A stretch of 24,915 bases of DNA, taken from the NCBI GenBank assembly GCA_025966175.1, contig JAOPVN010000233.1, positions 1-24,915 of the forward strand, written 5' to 3'. The position numbers were made by a program, and so were the translations under genes. Shown here in pieces: positions 21,865-24,915 of the stretch. The DNA comes from Modestobacter sp. (lineage in GTDB: Bacteria; Actinomycetota; Actinomycetes; Mycobacteriales; Geodermatophilaceae). The notes below the pieces were generated by a model. The model saw only the letters and a program-made list of their open reading frames with translations. It did not search any database and had not been told where the DNA came from. The number at the start of each line of letters is the position of its first letter. The first letter of the stretch is position 1.

Positions 21865-23190
21865 ATGGCAGCCACCCCGCAGGACGACCGGATGACACGA
21901 CCCCAGCTCATGGGCTGGTTCAGTGCCTTCACCGGCTGGCTCTTCGACTACTACGAGATCGCGTTGCTGACGTTCCTCGTCGTGCCGATCACGCAGACCT
22001 TCGGCCTCACCTCCAGCCAGACGGCCCATTTCATCTCGGTGCAGTTGCTCGGGATCGCACTCGGGGGGGTGATCTTCGGCTTCCTGGGTGACCGGTACGG
22101 CCGGCAGAAGATTCTGGTGGTGACCATCGCCATGTACGGCGTCTTCACCCTGGCCAGAGCATTCGCGCCGAACTACACCACGCTGATGCTGTTGACGGTG
22201 CTTGCCGCGGTCGGGCTCGGCGGCGAGTACGGGGTGGGCCAGGCGCTCGTCTCCGAATTGGTGCCCGCCTCCCGGCGTGGCTGGTGGAGCGCGATGCTCT
22301 ACAACGGGGGCATGGTCGGCCTTGCGCTGGCCGCCGTCGTGGGCGGCTACCTGCTCCCGGCGGTCGGCTGGCGGTGGGTGTTCGCGATCTCCTGTGCGCC
22401 GATCCTGCTCGCGTTCATCGTCCGGAAGACGGCGCCGGAGTCGGAGGTCTGGGAGGCCGCGCTGGACGCCGAACGCAAGCAGTTGGGCCGTCCCGGAACG
22501 GACTGGTCCCTGTTCGCCAAGCGGTCGTTCCTCGTCGCACTGCTGCTGTGCACCGTCTCGGCCGCCATCGAGTTCTTCGCCTACTACGGGGTCTCCGCGT
22601 TCCTCCCGACGTACCTGATCGAGAAGCAGGGGCTCTCATTCGGTCACGCCGCCTGGTGGATCATGGTCGAGGCGCTGGCCATCTTCATCGGCGTGATGAT
22701 CGGCGGCTACACGGCCGACCGGTGGGGGCGGCGCGTGACCTGGACGTACCTGTCCCTCGTGGCGACGGTCGGCGGTGTCGTCCTCGCCTACTTCTGGAAC
22801 TCTGCGGCGCAGACCCTCTGGATCCTGGTGCCCTTCTTCGTCTTCTACCTCGGCACCGGCGTGGTCGGCGTGTTCGGCAGCCTCTTCAGCGAGCAGTTCC
22901 CCACCCGGACCCGGTCCGTGGGCGTGTCCACCTCGCTGCAGGTGGGGCGGGGTCTGTCGTACTTCCCACCACTGATCGCGGCGGCCGTCTACCCCGTGCA
23001 CGGGTACCAGCCGCTCATCTACGGGGGCGCCGTCCTCTACCTGCTCCTCGCGGCGATCGTGTGGCTGTTCAAGGACGGGTCCGGCGAGCCCATCACGGCC
23101 GTCGTCCCGGACCCGGTGGAGCTCGGAACGGCTCCGGCAGCCACCCAGCCGTCGGCCTCCGATCCGTCGTCCGGACAGGTCGTGCGGTGA
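21865..23190 (+). CDS. MFS transporter
   Basis: A 441-residue major-facilitator permease with about 12 membrane segments, the usual length. The first half opens with LMGWFSAFTGWLFDYYEIALLTFLVVP, where the acidic FDYYE in helix 1 is typical of the aromatic-acid/sialate/lactate:H+ symporter groups. Motif A is GDRYGRQK (75-82), and the second-half equivalent is ADRWGRR. GLGGEYGVGQALVSELVPASRRGWWSAMLYNGG in helices 4-5 and SEQFPTRTRSVGVSTSLQVGRG in helices 10-11 are family hallmarks. I chose ATG 21865 (AGGACA upstream); ATG 21892, with AGGA at good spacing, is an alternative. The frame upstream lacks homology. It likely imports an organic or sugar acid by proton symport, under the LacI-type regulator. 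A binding pocket cannot be inferred. Confidence 0.87.
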   Translation: MAATPQDDRMTRPQLMGWFSAFTGWLFDYYEIALLTFLVVPITQTFGLTSSQTAHFISVQLLGIALGGVIFGFLGDRYGRQKILVVTIAMYGVFTLARAFAPNYTTLMLLTVLAAVGLGGEYGVGQALVSELVPASRRGWWSAMLYNGGMVGLALAAVVGGYLLPAVGWRWVFAISCAPILLAFIVRKTAPESEVWEAALDAERKQLGRPGTDWSLFAKRSFLVALLLCTVSAAIEFFAYYGVSAFLPTYLIEKQGLSFGHAAWWIMVEALAIFIGVMIGGYTADRWGRRVTWTYLSLVATVGGVVLAYFWNSAAQTLWILVPFFVFYLGTGVVGVFGSLFSEQFPTRTRSVGVSTSLQVGRGLSYFPPLIAAAVYPVHGYQPLIYGGAVLYLLLAAIVWLFKDGSGEPITAVVPDPVELGTAPAATQPSASDPSSGQVVR

Positions 23191-23307
23191 GGGCCGGCAG
23201 CGGGTCGTCGCGGTGGCCGGCGATCGCCCGGAGCACGGGCATCGGATCAACGGGCCGGCCGGGACCGTCGGTCACCGGAACGGGCAAGTCGAGAGGAGAG
23301 GGACACA

Positions 23308-24294
23308 GTGCCAGCCGAGTGGGATGAGTTCTACCGCGGCGTCGTCGCGGAACCGAGTCTGGTGGAGGTCGACGAGGGCGTCTTCGCCTACATCCACCAC
23401 GACGGCAGCTGGGGTCTGAACAACTCGGGGTTCGTGTTCTCGTCCGATCAGCTCGCGGTGGTCGACTCCGCGCTGACCGAGGGGCGTGCCCGGGCCTTCC
23501 GGGACGCGATCGAGACCACCGCGGGCCTCCAGCCGCAGCTCCTGATCAACACCCACCACCACTCCGACCACACCTTCGGCAACAGCGTGTTCGCCGATGC
23601 CTGCATCGTCGGGCACCGGCTGTGCCGCGACGCCGTCCTCCGTCAGGGGCTGGGGCCCACCGGACAGGACCCCGTGGTGCCCTGGGGCGACATCCGGGTC
23701 ACGCCCCCGCAGCTGCTGTTCGACCGGGAACTCGACGTCCACGTCGGCGACGATCTGCTCCAGCTGATCTACGTGGGGCCGGCGCACACGGACAACGACG
23801 TGGTCGTTTGGCTGCCCGAGAAGCAAGTGCTGTTCGCCGGCGACGTCCTGTTCAACCACGCCACACCCATCACCCATGCCGGCTCGACGGTCGGATCGGT
23901 CGCCGCACTGGAGGCGATGAAGGCGCTCGGACCGCGCACCATCGTGCCCGGGCACGGTGCGGTGTGCGGGCCCGACGTCATCGACGACTGGCTCCGGTAC
24001 TTCCGCTTCGTCTCCGACGTGGCCGCCCGCGGCGCCGAGGCCGGCCTGTCGCCGCTGGAGGTGGCCCGGGAGCAGGACCTGGGCGAGTTCGCGGGCTGGC
24101 AGCACCCGGAACGCCTGGTGCTCAACCTGCACCGCGCGTACGCCGAGCTCCCGGGAAGCGGGGGTGGGGTCGTCGACGAGCCCGGCGCCTTCGCCGACAT
24201 GCTGCGGCTCAACCCCTCGTCGTACGGCCACCGGATCATCGAGGACAGGGAGCGGTACGTCGAACCGCAGCCGTCCCAGCGGGCCGGCGACTGA
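23308..24294 (+). CDS. MBL-fold metallo-hydrolase
   Basis: A 328-residue metallo-beta-lactamase-fold hydrolase. The metal-binding motif HHHSDH (83-88) supplies His83, His85, Asp87 and His88; further ligands are His160 (PAHTDND), Asp179 (FAGDVLF) and His216 (VPGHGAV). All seven expected positions are present, so a two-metal site is likely. No secretion signal is seen, so it should be cytoplasmic. The C-terminal third (HPERLVLNLHRAY, MLRLNPSSYGHRI) is not part of the core fold. The start is GTG 23308 after GAGAGGAGAGG. It follows the transporter by 117 bases and overlaps the following pseudogene by one base. The fold covers lactonases, thioesterases, glyoxalases and more; a role on the imported compound is likely but unspecified. 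Confidence 0.87.
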   Translation: MPAEWDEFYRGVVAEPSLVEVDEGVFAYIHHDGSWGLNNSGFVFSSDQLAVVDSALTEGRARAFRDAIETTAGLQPQLLINTHHHSDHTFGNSVFADACIVGHRLCRDAVLRQGLGPTGQDPVVPWGDIRVTPPQLLFDRELDVHVGDDLLQLIYVGPAHTDNDVVVWLPEKQVLFAGDVLFNHATPITHAGSTVGSVAALEAMKALGPRTIVPGHGAVCGPDVIDDWLRYFRFVSDVAARGAEAGLSPLEVAREQDLGEFAGWQHPERLVLNLHRAYAELPGSGGGVVDEPGAFADMLRLNPSSYGHRIIEDRERYVEPQPSQRAGD

Positions 24295-24738
24295 TGTCCC
24301 GGGTGAGCCGACCGCCCACGTCCGACGGAACTCGACGAAGAGAACCTGCCGTGCCCCATGTCGACGAGGCGTTCGACAGCGAGACCGACGTGCTGGTCAT
24401 CGGCTACGGCTTCGCCGGGGGTGCGACGGCGGTCACGGAACCGCCGTACTACGCCATCCGGCGTGCACCGGTCGCACCGAACACTCAGGGGGGAGCGCGG
24501 CGGGATGCGCGCGCCCGGGTGCTGGACACCGGTGGAGCACCGATCCCCGGCCTGCACTCGGCTGGTGAGCCCGGTCCCATGTGGGGGACACCTCTGCCCG
24601 GGCGGGGGAAACATCTCCGAGGCCCTCGTCTTCGGCTGCCTCGCCGGCCGAGGAGCCGCCAGGGGCGGCCCGGAGGGGGACCAGACCGGCGCGGCGGTGG
24701 CGGGACCGACGAGTGGTGGTGGCGCGGTCCGACCCTGA
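24294..24738 (+). pseudogene. FAD-dependent dehydrogenase, internally deleted and frameshifted
   Basis: The frame starts at ATG 24294, sharing a base with the hydrolase stop, and soon reads TDVLVIGYGFAGGATAV, the FAD-binding beta-alpha-beta start of fumarate-reductase/3-ketosteroid-dehydrogenase-like flavoproteins. Directly after that Val the sequence jumps to EPPYYAIRRAPVAPNTQGGARRD and APIPGLHSAGE, which belongs to the last 80 or so residues of the same family. Roughly 350-400 residues, the substrate-binding domain and most of the FAD domain, are missing. A second lesion at a run of five Gs (24583-24587) shifts the frame: MWG ends in one frame and HLCPGGGNISEALVFG, the family's C-terminal FAD motif, continues in another up to 24738. 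The product cannot be active. Family length is taken from memory. Confidence 0.8.
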
Positions 24739-24904
24739 TCCCGGTCGTCGCAGCGCCCCCCGCGCTGCCGTCGGCTCCCGCGGCCGGCACCGTCCGACGA
24801 CCCGTCGTCCGCCGCCCACGCGACGGCTGACGCCCGCCGGGTCTGCCTCGCACCGGGGCGCGCCCGCCGGTCCGTTCCCACCACGACAGCTGGAGGAAGT
24901 CCCC
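24739..24904. other. Spacer before the edge gene
   Basis: No gene is visible. GGAGGAAG, an excellent ribosome binding site, ends this spacer just before the ATG at 24905. Confidence 0.5.
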
Positions 24905-24915
24905 ATGAGTACGCC
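24905..24915 (+). CDS. Start of a further gene, cut by the window edge
   Basis: ATG AGT ACG follows GGAGGAAG by six bases. Only the first three codons (Met-Ser-Thr) and part of a fourth are in the window, so no product can be assigned. Its position suggests membership in the same transcription unit as the MFS transporter. Confidence 0.55.

Overview
The window is GC-rich DNA of actinobacterial type. The signs are strong G/C third-position bias, GTG starts, ATGA/GTGA gene overlaps, TTGACN/TANNNT promoters, and a short-chain dehydrogenase of the mycofactocin-coupled class. I cannot name the species; a soil actinomycete is my inference.

Positions 1-2885 are a mobile-element scrapyard: a frameshifted IS5-type transposase end (1-290), a 5'-truncated IS256-type transposase (1303-1953), a possible tyrosine-recombinase scrap (about 2170-2250, minus), and one apparently intact minus-strand gene of a DUF6197-like family (485-1216).

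Positions 2725-19383 are a large carbohydrate-catabolism region, all on the plus strand. Block A (2886-5654) holds a mycofactocin-type SDR, an aldo/keto reductase and a second SDR. Block B (5991-7661) holds an acetoacetate-decarboxylase-like protein and an SDR. Block C (7910-10640) holds an SMP-30 lactonase, KDPG aldolase (eda) and a PfkB-type KDG kinase (kdgK), translationally coupled. An IclR regulator follows (10744-11613). Block D (12112-16749) is a complete RbsABC/CUT2-type sugar importer: lipoprotein, double ATPase and two permeases. Block E (16896-19383) holds an SDR, a DJ-1/PfpI protein and an enolase-superfamily sugar-acid dehydratase. Read together, these genes supply uptake, oxidation to a lactone, lactone opening, dehydration to a 2-keto-3-deoxy acid, phosphorylation and aldol cleavage to pyruvate plus a triose phosphate. 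This would be a semi-phosphorylative Entner-Doudoroff (De Ley-Doudoroff) route whose substrate the sequence does not reveal. The decarboxylase-like protein, the DJ-1 protein, the aldo/keto reductase and the mycofactocin-type SDR are extra to the textbook route and are the most novel part. Three similar 15-bp imperfect palindromes (2775, 5861, 11913), each just downstream of a predicted promoter of block A, B or D, suggest one local regulon, most simply controlled by the IclR protein.

Positions 19384-20237 contain no intact gene but hold a decayed FMN-dependent alpha-hydroxy-acid dehydrogenase. Positions 20238-24915 are a second unit: a LacI-family regulator, a palindromic operator abutting a good promoter, a roughly 520-nt leader with a small ORF, an MFS transporter, a metallo-beta-lactamase-fold hydrolase, an internally deleted and frameshifted FAD dehydrogenase pseudogene, and the first codons of another gene at the window edge.

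All family assignments are by eye from motifs; no database search was run.
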